From contig LWRO01000002.1 in NCBI GenBank assembly GCA_001657325.1, positions 98,285 to 162,284 on the forward strand: a stretch of 64,000 bases of DNA. The letters run 5' to 3'. The notes beneath the pieces are model-generated. The model made no database searches, was not told the origin of the DNA, and worked only from the letters and a program-made list of their open reading frames with translations. Origin of the DNA: Geitlerinema sp. BBD 1991-9. GTDB taxonomy: Bacteria > Cyanobacteriota > Cyanobacteriia > Cyanobacteriales > Geitlerinemataceae. Below, in pieces: positions 18,703-27,527 of the stretch (the stretch's first letter is position 1; each line of letters starts with the position of its first letter). Position numbers and translations under genes: made by a program.

Positions 18703-19638
18703 GTGGATATCGACCACGATCGACTCTTCAAAACTCTCTTATCCACCTTCTTCTGGGAATTCCTCGATCTGTTCTTTTCCACCATCGCCGAAGCCATGGA
18801 CAGAGACTCGATTTCCTTCCTTCCCCAAGAAGTCTTCACCGACATCACCTCCGGGGAACGCCGCGAAATCGACGTATTAGTTCGAGCTAAATTCCGCCAA
18901 CAGGACAGCTTTTTCCTCATCCACACCGAAGCACAAGCCTCGGCGCAAACCGACTTTGCTCGTCGGATGTTCCGTTATTTCGCCCGGTTAGACGAAAAAT
19001 ACGCTTTACCCGTCTATCCTATCGCGTTACTCTCGTTTGACATCCCCAAACGCCCCGAACCGGACATTTACAAAGTGGAATTTTCCGATGGAGAAGTCTT
19101 AAAATTTCGATATCGGGTCGTACAACTCAACCGTCTCAACTGGCGAGACTTTCTGCGACAACCGAACCCCGTCGCGGCGGCGTTGATGTCGAAAATGCAA
19201 ATTGCCCAGATCGATCGACCCAAAGTCAAAGCCGAATGCTTGCGGTTGTTGGTAACCTTGCGGTTAGACCCGGCGAAAACGGCGTTGATTTCGGGTTTTG
19301 TGGATACTTATCTGCGGTTAAACGCAGTGGAGGAATCTCGGTTTGAAGCGGAGTTGGAACAGTTTGATTTGTTAGAGGAGGAACGAGCGATGGAAATTGT
19401 CACCAGTTGGATGGAACGCGGTATCGAACAAGGTTTAGAACAAGGACGCGAACGGGAAATCTCGTTAATCCTGCGTCAGCTCGATCGACGGTTGGGAGGG
19501 GTTGAAGATCGATTGCTCGATCGAATCCGTCCGCTTCCCATCGACGACATCGAAGCGTTAGGAGAAGCCTTGTTAGATTTTGAAACCGAAGCTGACTTAA
19601 TCGCTTGGTTGTCGCAATATCCCAATTCAGAATCGTAA
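18703..19638 (+). CDS. Rpn/PD-(D/E)XK nuclease-family protein with C-terminal DUF4351-like tail
   Basis: This 311-residue protein starts at a GTG with AAGGAG about 11 bp upstream. The N-terminal half fits the Rpn (transposase_31-like) PD-(D/E)XK nucleases common in cyanobacteria: DRLFKTLLSTFFWEFLDLFF, then the catalytic set EIDVLVRAKF and the E-x-Q strand LIHTEAQASAQ near residue 75. A helical middle follows, then a glutamine/glutamate-rich hinge (ERGIEQGLEQGRERE) and a C-terminal helical tail (LDRRLGGVEDRLLDRIRPLPIDDIEALGEALLDF) of the DUF4351 type. The family is linked to recombination-promoting DNA cleavage in E. coli RpnA; the role in cyanobacteria is unknown. A decayed partial copy follows at 19806. 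Confidence 0.88.
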   Translation: MDIDHDRLFKTLLSTFFWEFLDLFFSTIAEAMDRDSISFLPQEVFTDITSGERREIDVLVRAKFRQQDSFFLIHTEAQASAQTDFARRMFRYFARLDEKYALPVYPIALLSFDIPKRPEPDIYKVEFSDGEVLKFRYRVVQLNRLNWRDFLRQPNPVAAALMSKMQIAQIDRPKVKAECLRLLVTLRLDPAKTALISGFVDTYLRLNAVEESRFEAELEQFDLLEEERAMEIVTSWMERGIEQGLEQGREREISLILRQLDRRLGGVEDRLLDRIRPLPIDDIEALGEALLDFETEADLIAWLSQYPNSES

Positions 19639-19669
19639 GGTTTTTCAAAACCAGGTTTCTTCGAGAAAC

Positions 19670-19805
19670 GGGTCTGTTGGAATTGCGGTGTAATTTGATT
19701 GCCTATGATACCAAAACCCTTGTCGGGGCGAACGGCCGTTCGCCCCGACGCCAACGGTTTCAGAATTTCATCAACTCTGCTTATCACCCTAACTCCAACA
19801 GACCC
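19670..19805. mobile_element. MITE-like element, copy 1 (136 bp) with terminal inverted repeats
   Basis: The left end reads GGGTCTGTTGGAATT (19670-19684); the right end, read on the other strand from 19805, is GGGTCTGTTGGAGTT, matching at 14 of 15 bases. Inside is a perfect 28-bp palindrome at 19722-19749 centred on CGGCCG. A related 143-bp copy lies at 32163-32305. It encodes nothing. Its right end lies exactly where the truncated Rpn-family copy begins. No clear target-site duplication is visible. Confidence 0.8.
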
Positions 19806-20414
19806 ATCGCTCTACTATCCTACGACATCCCCAAACGCCCCGAACTGGACATTTACCAAGTAGAATTTCCCGATGGAGAAGTCTTAAAATTTCGATATCG
19901 GGTCGTACAACTCAACCGTCTCAACTGGCGAGACTTTCTGCGACAACCGAACCCCATCGCAGCGGCGTTGATGTCGAAAATGCAAATTGCCCAGATCGAT
20001 CGACTCAAAGTCAAAGCCGAATGCTTGCGGTTGTTGGTAACCTTGCGGTTAGACCCGGCGAAAACGGCGTTGATTTCGGGTTTTGTGGATGCTTATCTGC
20101 GGTTAAACGCAGTGGAGGAATCCCGGTTTGAAGCGGAGTTGGAACAGTTCGATCTATTAGAGTAGGAACGAACGATAGAAATTGTCACCAGTTGGATGGA
20201 ACGCGGTATCGAACAAGGACGAGATCGAGAAAAAGCGTTAGTTCTGCATTTGCTCGATCGACGGTTGGGAGGGGTTGAAGATCGATTGCTCGATCGAATC
20301 CGTCCACTTCCCATCGACGACATTGAAGCCTTGAGGGAAGCCTTACTGGATTTCGAGACGGAAGCGGATTTACTGACGTGGTTGTCGCAATGTCCCGCAT
20401 CGCTTGCGGAATAG
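19806..20414 (+). pseudogene. Truncated, stop-interrupted second copy of the Rpn-family gene
   Basis: The DNA matches 19024-19638 of the neighbouring gene closely, from the codons for IALLS(F/Y)DIPKRPE to the C-terminal tail. The N-terminal catalytic third is missing. A TAG at 20163-20165 replaces the GAG codon of the intact copy (LLEEER becomes LLE-stop-ER), the following ATG has become ATA, and a 12-bp in-frame deletion removes GLEQ. The remaining 3' frame runs to 20414. The combined lesions make this a clear pseudogene arising by tandem duplication; its 5' edge coincides with the MITE end. Confidence 0.9.
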
Positions 20415-21094
20415 CGAGAAACACATCCCCCCACCCCACAATCAAATATTGTTTTTTTTGTCAACTCCTACCACAGGTTGACTCCAAGATTTTTGAGCGC
20501 TTCTAAGACTCCACACCAGCAGCTTCCACGCTCTTGAGTCTTGCTTCTACGGATTGAGAGACCAGACTTAGAGTCCCTTACCCCCATTTCGATCGAAACT
20601 CCTATCTCCGTTTAATTTCGCAAAACGTCCTAAGTCCAATCGATCCAGTCGTTCTCCGTTAAATCTCGTAGACCTGCATAGTTGTGCGCTTGCGTAGAAT
20701 GACTGCTGGTAGCCCCCGTAAAATCATATGATTTCAGTCGTTAACGCACAATTTTGTGCGTATAATCACGCAATATTTTTTCCGAAATGAAACTGATGCC
20801 ATTGCCGATCGTAATTCTTAAAATTTTAATATAAGTATTTTCGCTTGACTCTGTATTTCCAATTCCCAAGTCTTGGCTTTTCAGGTAAGTGCATCTAAAC
20901 CCAGAAACCATAAAAGACATGAGTTAACCTCGATTTCATTTTTTTGTTGTCAAAATCTCTCAATGTCTAAAGTTTGAGGCGGGTGCCTGGATTTTATTAT
21001 TCGGAAAGCATTCAAAAATAAAATCTCATGTTTTTGAGTTTCTGCATTGCTCAGTATTCTGTCATTTGTTGTCACTATAAACCCAGAAAAGTCC
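20415..21094. other. Large intergenic region before the synthetase gene
   Basis: There are 680 bp without a credible gene. Two adjacent palindromes, AAATCATATGATTT (20721-20734) and CGCACAATTTTGTGCG (20745-20760, 7-bp arms), look like possible operator sites. Minus-strand frames near 20470-20580 look faintly protein-like but I cannot tie them to a family. AT content rises from 20760 to 20900. Confidence 0.45.
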
Positions 21095-24000
21095 ATGCTT
21101 TGCGATTTTAATAGCAGCCCCATCCACCAACTCGTAGAACTACAGTCATCTCGAACACCTGACACCACCGCAGTTCTCTTTCAAGACGATCGACTGACTT
21201 ACCGAGAACTCGATCGAAAAGCCAACCAACTGGCGAATTACCTGAGAACGCTGGGCGTGAAACCCGAAGTGCTAGTTGGGGTTTGCGTCGATCGATCGAT
21301 CGAGATGGTGGTGGCACTACTGGCAATCCTCAAAGCAGGCGGCGCTTACGTTCCCCTCGATGCATCACACCCGAAAGAACGTCTGGGATTAGTCATAGAA
21401 GACGCTCGGATGCCGATTTTACTGACCCAGAAACACCTACTCCCTTCACTCCCCGAACACCAAGCTCGCGTCGTTTGCTTAGATGTCGATCGACTCGAGA
21501 TCGATCGACAAAGCGCTGACAATCCCAACGTCGACGTGACATCGAACAACCTCGCATATGTCATGTACACCTCCGGTTCCACCGGAAAACCCAAAGGCGT
21601 ACAAATCCAACACGGCTCGGTCGCAAACTTTTTAAACTCCATGCGCCGTTGTCCGGGGTTAGTTCAGCAAGACGTACTCCTCGCCGTCACGACCATTACC
21701 TTTGATATTTCCGTCCTCGAACTGTTTTTACCGCTTGTCGTCGGGGCCCGCGTCGCCATCGCCACCCGCGAAATTGCCGCTGACGGCGTACAGTTGTCCG
21801 AGGCGTTGCTCCGCTACAATGCAACCGTCATGCAAGCCACACCCGCCACGTGGCAACTGCTCCTCCAGTCGGGATGGAAAGGAAACCAACAGCTCAAGAT
21901 TCTCTGCGGTGGCGAATCCTTACCCCGAGAACTGGCCGATCGAATTCTCGAACAGTGTGGGTCTCTCTGGAACGTCTACGGCCCCACCGAAACAACCATT
22001 TGGTCTACCGTCTGCGAAGTCTTTCCCGGTGAAGGTTTCGTCCCCGTCGGTCGTCCCATCGACAACACAGAACTCTATCTCCTCGACGATCGATTGCAAC
22101 TCGTACCCCACGGAGAAATCGGCGAACTCTACATCGGCGGTGCTGGCTTAGCCCGAGGGTATCTCAACCGTCCGAAACTTACCGCAGAGCGGTTTATCCC
22201 CCATCCCTTCTCCGATCGGGACGGCGAACGACTGTACAGAACTGGCGATCTCGCTCGTTTCAGAAACGACGGGAATCTCGAATGTCTCGGTCGCGTCGAC
22301 CATCAGGTCAAAATTCGCGGTTTCCGCATCGAGTTGGGCGAAATCGAAGCGCTGCTGTGGAAATACCCCGACATCCACTCCGCCGTCGTCGTCGCACGAG
22401 AAGATATCCCCGGTGACAAGCGTTTAGCAGCCTACATCAAGTCCGATCTCGTTCCCGAGCGTATCCCCTATCAAAGCGCGGTAAAAGTCAACGCCCACGG
22501 GAACTGGTCGATGAAATTAACCACGGATATCTCTAAAAACGGTATCGGTCTCGTGGGCGTTCCCACCACTTGGACGGCGAGTCAACCGGTTTCCGTAGAA
22601 CTGACATTGCCCGGCACGTCACAGGCACAGATCCTAGACGGAAAGGTGGCCTGGCGTCACGGAGAGCAAGCCGGAATTCAGTTCGTACTCTCCCCCACTC
22701 AGCAAGTTGCACTTCAGCAAGCCGTTGACGATCTCCTCGACACTCAGGGATTGCTGAAAATGCTGCGGCGATCGCTCGTCAGTAATTTGCGGGACTACCT
22801 GAAGACCCAGCTACCCGACTACATGATTCCCTCGAATTTCGTCATCCTCAACGACTTTCCCCTGACGCCGAACGGAAAAGTCGATCGAAAAGCATTACCC
22901 ACACCGGACAAACTCGGGGGCGATTGGCAAGACGGTCGAGTAGCACCTCAAACCGCTGTCGAGCACGAACTAGCTGACATTTGGCAAGAAGTCCTCGCGC
23001 TCGAAAATATCGGCATTCACGATAACTTCAGCGAATTAGGCGGACATTCGTTGCTGGCCATTCAGCTCGTCGGTCGGGTCAGCGAGACATTTGACCTCGA
23101 ACTTCCCCTTCACTGTTTTCTAGAAGCACCCACGATTGCGGGATTAGCCCAAACCCTCGACACCCTCCACGAATCCGCAACGGCTGCGACTGAACGAGCC
23201 GATCTCGATTTCGTGCAAATTAGACTCGATCCGACAATTTACCCAGAAAATACTCTCACCGAACCCGTTCCCGAAATTTTCCTAACAGGGGCAACTGGAT
23301 TTCTCGGCACGTTTTTACTGTACGAACTCCTCCAACAAACTCGCGCCGACGTGTACTGTCTGGTACGAGCGGCGAGTCGTGAAGAAGCTTGGGAGAAAAT
23401 CCAACGCAACCTAAAACGCTATCAACTTTGGGAAGACAGCCTAGCCGTTCGGATCGTTCCCGTGTTGGGAGATTTGAGCCGGCCGCGCTTGGGACTCGAT
23501 GCGGAACAGTTTTCTCGGTTCGCCGAAAAGATCGATGCGGTCTATCACTGCGGAGCCTGGGTCAACGTGGTTTATCCCTACTCTGCCCTCGAAGCCATCA
23601 ACGTGAAGGGAACCGAGGAGGTTTTGCGCTTAGCCAGCCAGACGAAAATCAAACCCGTGCATTTCATTTCAACCGTCGATGTTTTTGCGACAGCGGACAG
23701 CATGGAAATTCGGACGGTGGGAGAACGAGATGCCATCGGGCCGATCGATCGTCTCTATCGCGGTTACGCCCAAAGCAAATGCGCCGCAGAACGTTTAGTG
23801 ATGGAAGCGAGTTCGCGAGGATTGCCCGTTTCAATTTACCGACCCAGCAACGTGATGGGAAGTAGCAAAACCGGCATCAACCAAACGAGTGGCTTTATCG
23901 CCAAAATGCTCAAAGGTTGCATTCAGATGGGGTACGTTCCCAAATTAAAAGCCGTGTTGAACTTGGTGCCAGTGGACTATGCGTCTCGATCGATCGTCCA

Positions 24001-24454
24001 TCTTTCGCGCACGCAAGATCCTTGCGGTCAGGCCTTCCATATCGTCAATCTCCACTCGATAACCTGGGACAAACTCGTGCGCTGGATGGGTAAGCTCGGC
24101 TATCCCCTCAAATCGGTGTCTTACGAAGCATGGTATGCCCAATTGCTACAGCAAGCTTCGGATTACACGTCCGACAATCCCCTCGTTCCCCTAGTGACCG
24201 TGTTTGCCAATCCCGATTTCATTCAAAAATCCTTGGGCGCGTTTGACTTCCAGTGCGAGAACGTTCTCGATGGCTTAGCCACCACCTCGATCGAGTGTCC
24301 CCCCATCAACGACGACCTCCTCGATACCTACTTCCACGACTTCACACAACGTCAGTTCTTCGATCGTCCGCCCTCTGATTGTGAGGCAATGGCATCGTCC
24401 TCGACATCGTCCGGGACGGACACGTTACGACAACACCCTCGGCTTGCGGGTTAA
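21095..24454 (+). CDS. A-T-R non-ribosomal peptide synthetase-like reductase with PilZ-like domain inside the A domain
   Basis: The ATG at 21095 gives 1119 residues; the frame is open 48 bp further upstream to a TTG with no support. The adenylation domain (about 8-600) has YTSGSTGKPKGV (A3), TGDLARF (A7), RGFRIELGEIE near 407 (A8) and TPNGKVDRKAL near 591 (A10). Between A8 and A10 about 100 extra residues (about 455-552) read as a PilZ-like domain: LTTDISKNGIGLVG with D478-x-S-x-x-G483, then VSVELTLPG and VAWRHGEQAGIQF. The upstream R-x-x-x-R of c-di-GMP binders is incomplete. A carrier domain follows with Ser652 (GGHSLLAIQ), then a thioester reductase (about 725-1119) with TGATGFLG and YAQSK. 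The expected product is an aldehyde or alcohol released from the carrier. Two kinase genes follow closely. Confidence 0.9.
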   Translation: MLCDFNSSPIHQLVELQSSRTPDTTAVLFQDDRLTYRELDRKANQLANYLRTLGVKPEVLVGVCVDRSIEMVVALLAILKAGGAYVPLDASHPKERLGLVIEDARMPILLTQKHLLPSLPEHQARVVCLDVDRLEIDRQSADNPNVDVTSNNLAYVMYTSGSTGKPKGVQIQHGSVANFLNSMRRCPGLVQQDVLLAVTTITFDISVLELFLPLVVGARVAIATREIAADGVQLSEALLRYNATVMQATPATWQLLLQSGWKGNQQLKILCGGESLPRELADRILEQCGSLWNVYGPTETTIWSTVCEVFPGEGFVPVGRPIDNTELYLLDDRLQLVPHGEIGELYIGGAGLARGYLNRPKLTAERFIPHPFSDRDGERLYRTGDLARFRNDGNLECLGRVDHQVKIRGFRIELGEIEALLWKYPDIHSAVVVAREDIPGDKRLAAYIKSDLVPERIPYQSAVKVNAHGNWSMKLTTDISKNGIGLVGVPTTWTASQPVSVELTLPGTSQAQILDGKVAWRHGEQAGIQFVLSPTQQVALQQAVDDLLDTQGLLKMLRRSLVSNLRDYLKTQLPDYMIPSNFVILNDFPLTPNGKVDRKALPTPDKLGGDWQDGRVAPQTAVEHELADIWQEVLALENIGIHDNFSELGGHSLLAIQLVGRVSETFDLELPLHCFLEAPTIAGLAQTLDTLHESATAATERADLDFVQIRLDPTIYPENTLTEPVPEIFLTGATGFLGTFLLYELLQQTRADVYCLVRAASREEAWEKIQRNLKRYQLWEDSLAVRIVPVLGDLSRPRLGLDAEQFSRFAEKIDAVYHCGAWVNVVYPYSALEAINVKGTEEVLRLASQTKIKPVHFISTVDVFATADSMEIRTVGERDAIGPIDRLYRGYAQSKCAAERLVMEASSRGLPVSIYRPSNVMGSSKTGINQTSGFIAKMLKGCIQMGYVPKLKAVLNLVPVDYASRSIVHLSRTQDPCGQAFHIVNLHSITWDKLVRWMGKLGYPLKSVSYEAWYAQLLQQASDYTSDNPLVPLVTVFANPDFIQKSLGAFDFQCENVLDGLATTSIECPPINDDLLDTYFHDFTQRQFFDRPPSDCEAMASSSTSSGTDTLRQHPRLAG

Positions 24455-24524
24455 GCCATTCGCCAGTTCGAGAGACCCAGATGAATCCACCCACGAAAAC
24501 CCAGTCCGTTTCGGGATTTTTAAG

Positions 24525-27365
24525 ATGAACAGAAAGTGGTTCCATGTGTTCAAAGCCTTTAAAACCGAGACTTCTAAGCCGCCAACAGATGGGGACGGGG
24601 ATACATCAAACAAGCCCAAAGGCTCGTTGACTCGACAAACCCTGTTCAAGACCGCAACCAGCATCGGTGTCGTGATTCTCGCTTCGACGGGTATCGGCTA
24701 CTTTCATCTCGTGTCGCGCATCACGTCGCAGACTCTCACTCAAGTCGAACAGTACGTCAAAATGCGCTTACAGCGGGAGCGGGCAATTTTTACCCTCGCT
24801 GAAGACAATCACGAGATCTTCAAAGCGGCTCTGTTAGAACGCCTTGAAGCCGACGGAGATCGAGATCCTCAAGAAGAATTCGATCGATTCTTCGTCAGAC
24901 TCGAGGACGGTTCCGTTCGCAACCGTTCTGAAATTTTCGACATGGAAAAAACCCCCGGCGTATTTATCGGCCACAACGTCGAAATCGATGCCGATATGCG
25001 CCGTCGAGTGGTCGCTTATTACGAGACACTCAGTGCGTTTAGTCCGGCTTGGCGCAACCGTTTTGCTAACACGTACACGCAAATTCCAGAAAATGGAATG
25101 GTGATGTACATGCACGAGTACCCTTGGGCGATGCAAGCTCCCTCGCGGAAATCGTTCCGGGTCACTGACGACGAATCGTTCCAAATTACGCGCAAAATTC
25201 ACGATCCAGAACGCGAAACGGTTTGGACGGGGATTTATTACGACCAAGTCGCCGATGCGTGGATGGCTTCTTGCGTCACACCCGTAGATGTAGACGGCCG
25301 ACACATCGCCACCATCGGCCACGATATTTTGGTCGATGAGTTGCTCGATCGAACGATTAGCCACACGATCGAAGGCACGTACAACATGATTTTCCGGGGA
25401 GACGGGCGCTTAGTCGTGCATCCCGATCTCATGGATCGAATTCAAGGGCAAAACGGAAATTTCAACATTCGGGAATCAGGCGATCCCAAACTACTCCGTA
25501 TCTTTGAATTGGCAACGCAAGAGGGCAACAACAAGGTCATTTTAGACAATCGCGAGCATGACGAGTACCTCGCTGTCACGAAGATCGACGAACCCGATTG
25601 GTATCTCGTAACCGTCTTACCTAAATCGATCGTCGAACAGCAGGCGTTGAGTACCGCCCGACTCATCCTATTAATGGGGATGGTCTTGCTCCTGGTGGAA
25701 ATTCTCGTGGTGTTCGTGATTCTGCGCCGACAGATCGCCGCACCACTGACGAAGTTAATGGAAGCGACCGAAAATATTGCGGCGGGAAATTTGGATATCG
25801 AACTCGACGCAACGCGCAAAGACGAGTTAGGGCGTTTGGCGTATTTATTCAATAATATGGCGCAACAACTGCGCGAATCCTTTGCTGCACTGGCGAAAAC
25901 CAATCAGGAACTCGAAACCCGCGTTGAAGAACGGACGGCGGAATTGAAAGAGGCGAAGGAAGTTGCCGATGCAGCCAACCACGCCAAGAGCGAATTTTTA
26001 GCCAACATGAGCCACGAGTTGAGAACGCCCCTCAACGGCGTGTTGGGATACACGCAAATCTTGCGTCGATCGAGCGGTTTACCCGAACAAGTCCGCCACG
26101 GTTTGCAAGTCATCCATCAATGCGGTTCGCACCTGCTGACGTTGATCGACGACGTTTTAGATATCTCGAAAATCGAGGCTCGGCGCTTAGAATTGCATAT
26201 GGAAGCGTTTTATCTGCCCTCGTGTCTGCAAGGTGTCGTGGAAATTTGTCAGATTAAAGCCGAACAGAAAGACCTGCAATTTATTTACGAGCCGCCCGAA
26301 AACCTCCCCAGCGCGATCGTCGCTGACGAGAAGCGCTTGCGCCAAGTTCTGATTAACTTGCTGGGAAATGCCATTAAATTTACCGACACTGGGAACGTGA
26401 CGCTGGAAGTCGAAGTCCGGCCCGATGCGTCCGACGCTTGCATGACTTGCCTTCATTTTTCCGTGCGAGATACGGGCGTTGGTATTAGTCCCGAGCATAT
26501 TGAGTCGATTTTTCACCCCTTCGAGCAGGTGGGAGAAAGTCGTAAGAAATCAGAAGGAACGGGACTCGGACTCGCGATCACCCAGAAAATTGTTGAAATG
26601 ATGGGGTCTTCCATTCGAGTTCAAAGCGAACTGGGTGTTGGGAGTACGTTCGAGTTCGAGATCTCGTGTCCCATTGCGACGGAGTGGGCGGATACGAACA
26701 GCGTGACGAACAACGGAGCCATTCGCGGTTACACGGGAGATCGACGGCAAATCCTCATCGTGGACGATCGCTGGGAAAATCGATCGGTGGTGGTCAATCT
26801 TCTCGACCCCCTTGGTTTTACGACACTTGAAGCGAGTAACGGCCGGGAAGGACTCGAAAAAGCGGAAGACTATCAGCCCGATTTAATTATCACGGACTTA
26901 CAAATGCCCGTGATGGACGGCTGGGAAATGCTCGATCGAATTCGACATTCAGAGACGCTGAAAGACGCACTGGTCGTTGTTTCTTCTGCCAGTGTGTTTA
27001 GTGAAGACCGGCAGAAAAGCTTGGATTCAGGCGGTGACGATTTTCTCGCCAAGCCGGTGCATTCCAACGAGCTTTATCGGATGCTGGAGAAATATTTACA
27101 TTTGAAGTGGATTTACGATCGAGAGCCGGAAAAACAGCCTACTGCGACCAAATCGGAAAGCCTGGAGATCGTACCACCCGCTTCTGAGTTGACAAAATTG
27201 CATAAATATGCAAGTGATGGACATATCAAAGGAATTCAAGAAGAATTGGAAAAACTCGCGACGGCAGATAAGAAGTATCAGCCATTTGTCGATCGACTCA
27301 ATCAACCTTTGCAGCAATTCAACATCCAAAAAATTCGCCAAATTCTTCAAGAAATAGCGAGTTAA
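24525..27365 (+). CDS. Membrane hybrid histidine kinase (Cache-like sensor, HAMP, HisKA, HATPase, REC)
   Basis: The start is set at the ATG at 24525 (946 aa), 70 bp after the synthetase stop; the upstream frame overlaps that gene. A first membrane helix near residues 45-65 (VVILASTGIGYFHLV) and a second at about 379-401 bracket an extracytoplasmic domain of about 310 residues resembling double-Cache sensors (WTGIYYDQ...WMASCVTPV, then HPDLMDRIQGQ). HAMP (about 402-455) and a coiled coil follow, then HisKA with His497 (NMSHELRTPLNG), HATPase with GTGLGLAI, and a receiver with Asp791 (ITDLQMPVMDGWEM). The C-terminal 90 residues are helical and could be a phosphotransfer-like tail, but I see no clear HPt histidine. 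Its placement suggests joint control with the synthetase. Confidence 0.9.
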   Translation: MNRKWFHVFKAFKTETSKPPTDGDGDTSNKPKGSLTRQTLFKTATSIGVVILASTGIGYFHLVSRITSQTLTQVEQYVKMRLQRERAIFTLAEDNHEIFKAALLERLEADGDRDPQEEFDRFFVRLEDGSVRNRSEIFDMEKTPGVFIGHNVEIDADMRRRVVAYYETLSAFSPAWRNRFANTYTQIPENGMVMYMHEYPWAMQAPSRKSFRVTDDESFQITRKIHDPERETVWTGIYYDQVADAWMASCVTPVDVDGRHIATIGHDILVDELLDRTISHTIEGTYNMIFRGDGRLVVHPDLMDRIQGQNGNFNIRESGDPKLLRIFELATQEGNNKVILDNREHDEYLAVTKIDEPDWYLVTVLPKSIVEQQALSTARLILLMGMVLLLVEILVVFVILRRQIAAPLTKLMEATENIAAGNLDIELDATRKDELGRLAYLFNNMAQQLRESFAALAKTNQELETRVEERTAELKEAKEVADAANHAKSEFLANMSHELRTPLNGVLGYTQILRRSSGLPEQVRHGLQVIHQCGSHLLTLIDDVLDISKIEARRLELHMEAFYLPSCLQGVVEICQIKAEQKDLQFIYEPPENLPSAIVADEKRLRQVLINLLGNAIKFTDTGNVTLEVEVRPDASDACMTCLHFSVRDTGVGISPEHIESIFHPFEQVGESRKKSEGTGLGLAITQKIVEMMGSSIRVQSELGVGSTFEFEISCPIATEWADTNSVTNNGAIRGYTGDRRQILIVDDRWENRSVVVNLLDPLGFTTLEASNGREGLEKAEDYQPDLIITDLQMPVMDGWEMLDRIRHSETLKDALVVVSSASVFSEDRQKSLDSGGDDFLAKPVHSNELYRMLEKYLHLKWIYDREPEKQPTATKSESLEIVPPASELTKLHKYASDGHIKGIQEELEKLATADKKYQPFVDRLNQPLQQFNIQKIRQILQEIAS

Positions 27366-27527
27366 AATTGCTAAAATACGTTGGAATATCGAAATTTCAA
27401 CAGCAGTACAAAAGGTTTGCTTTAAAGAAATTTAACTTGAAGCGACTCATCACAACTATCAAGTGTAATTCGAGGTAAACAGAAGAGAAACTAACGTTCA
27501 GGATGCAAAACAGGAGGGCGATCGATC

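Noticed and set aside
19605-20165. 186-codon frame spanning the MITE and the second Rpn-family copy
   Set aside because: Its first 65 codons are MITE DNA; the real homology starts at 19806 and is interrupted by the TAG at 20163, so it is a pseudogene segment and not a gene.
20470-20600. Possible transposase tail on the minus strand
   Set aside because: Short frames such as GVESLEALKNLGVNLW are suggestive but broken and too short to assign to an IS family.
24381-24524. 48-codon upstream extension of the hybrid kinase
   Set aside because: It overlaps the end of the synthetase gene and is rich in Arg/Pro without membrane-protein character; the ATG at 24525 starts directly before the first membrane helix.
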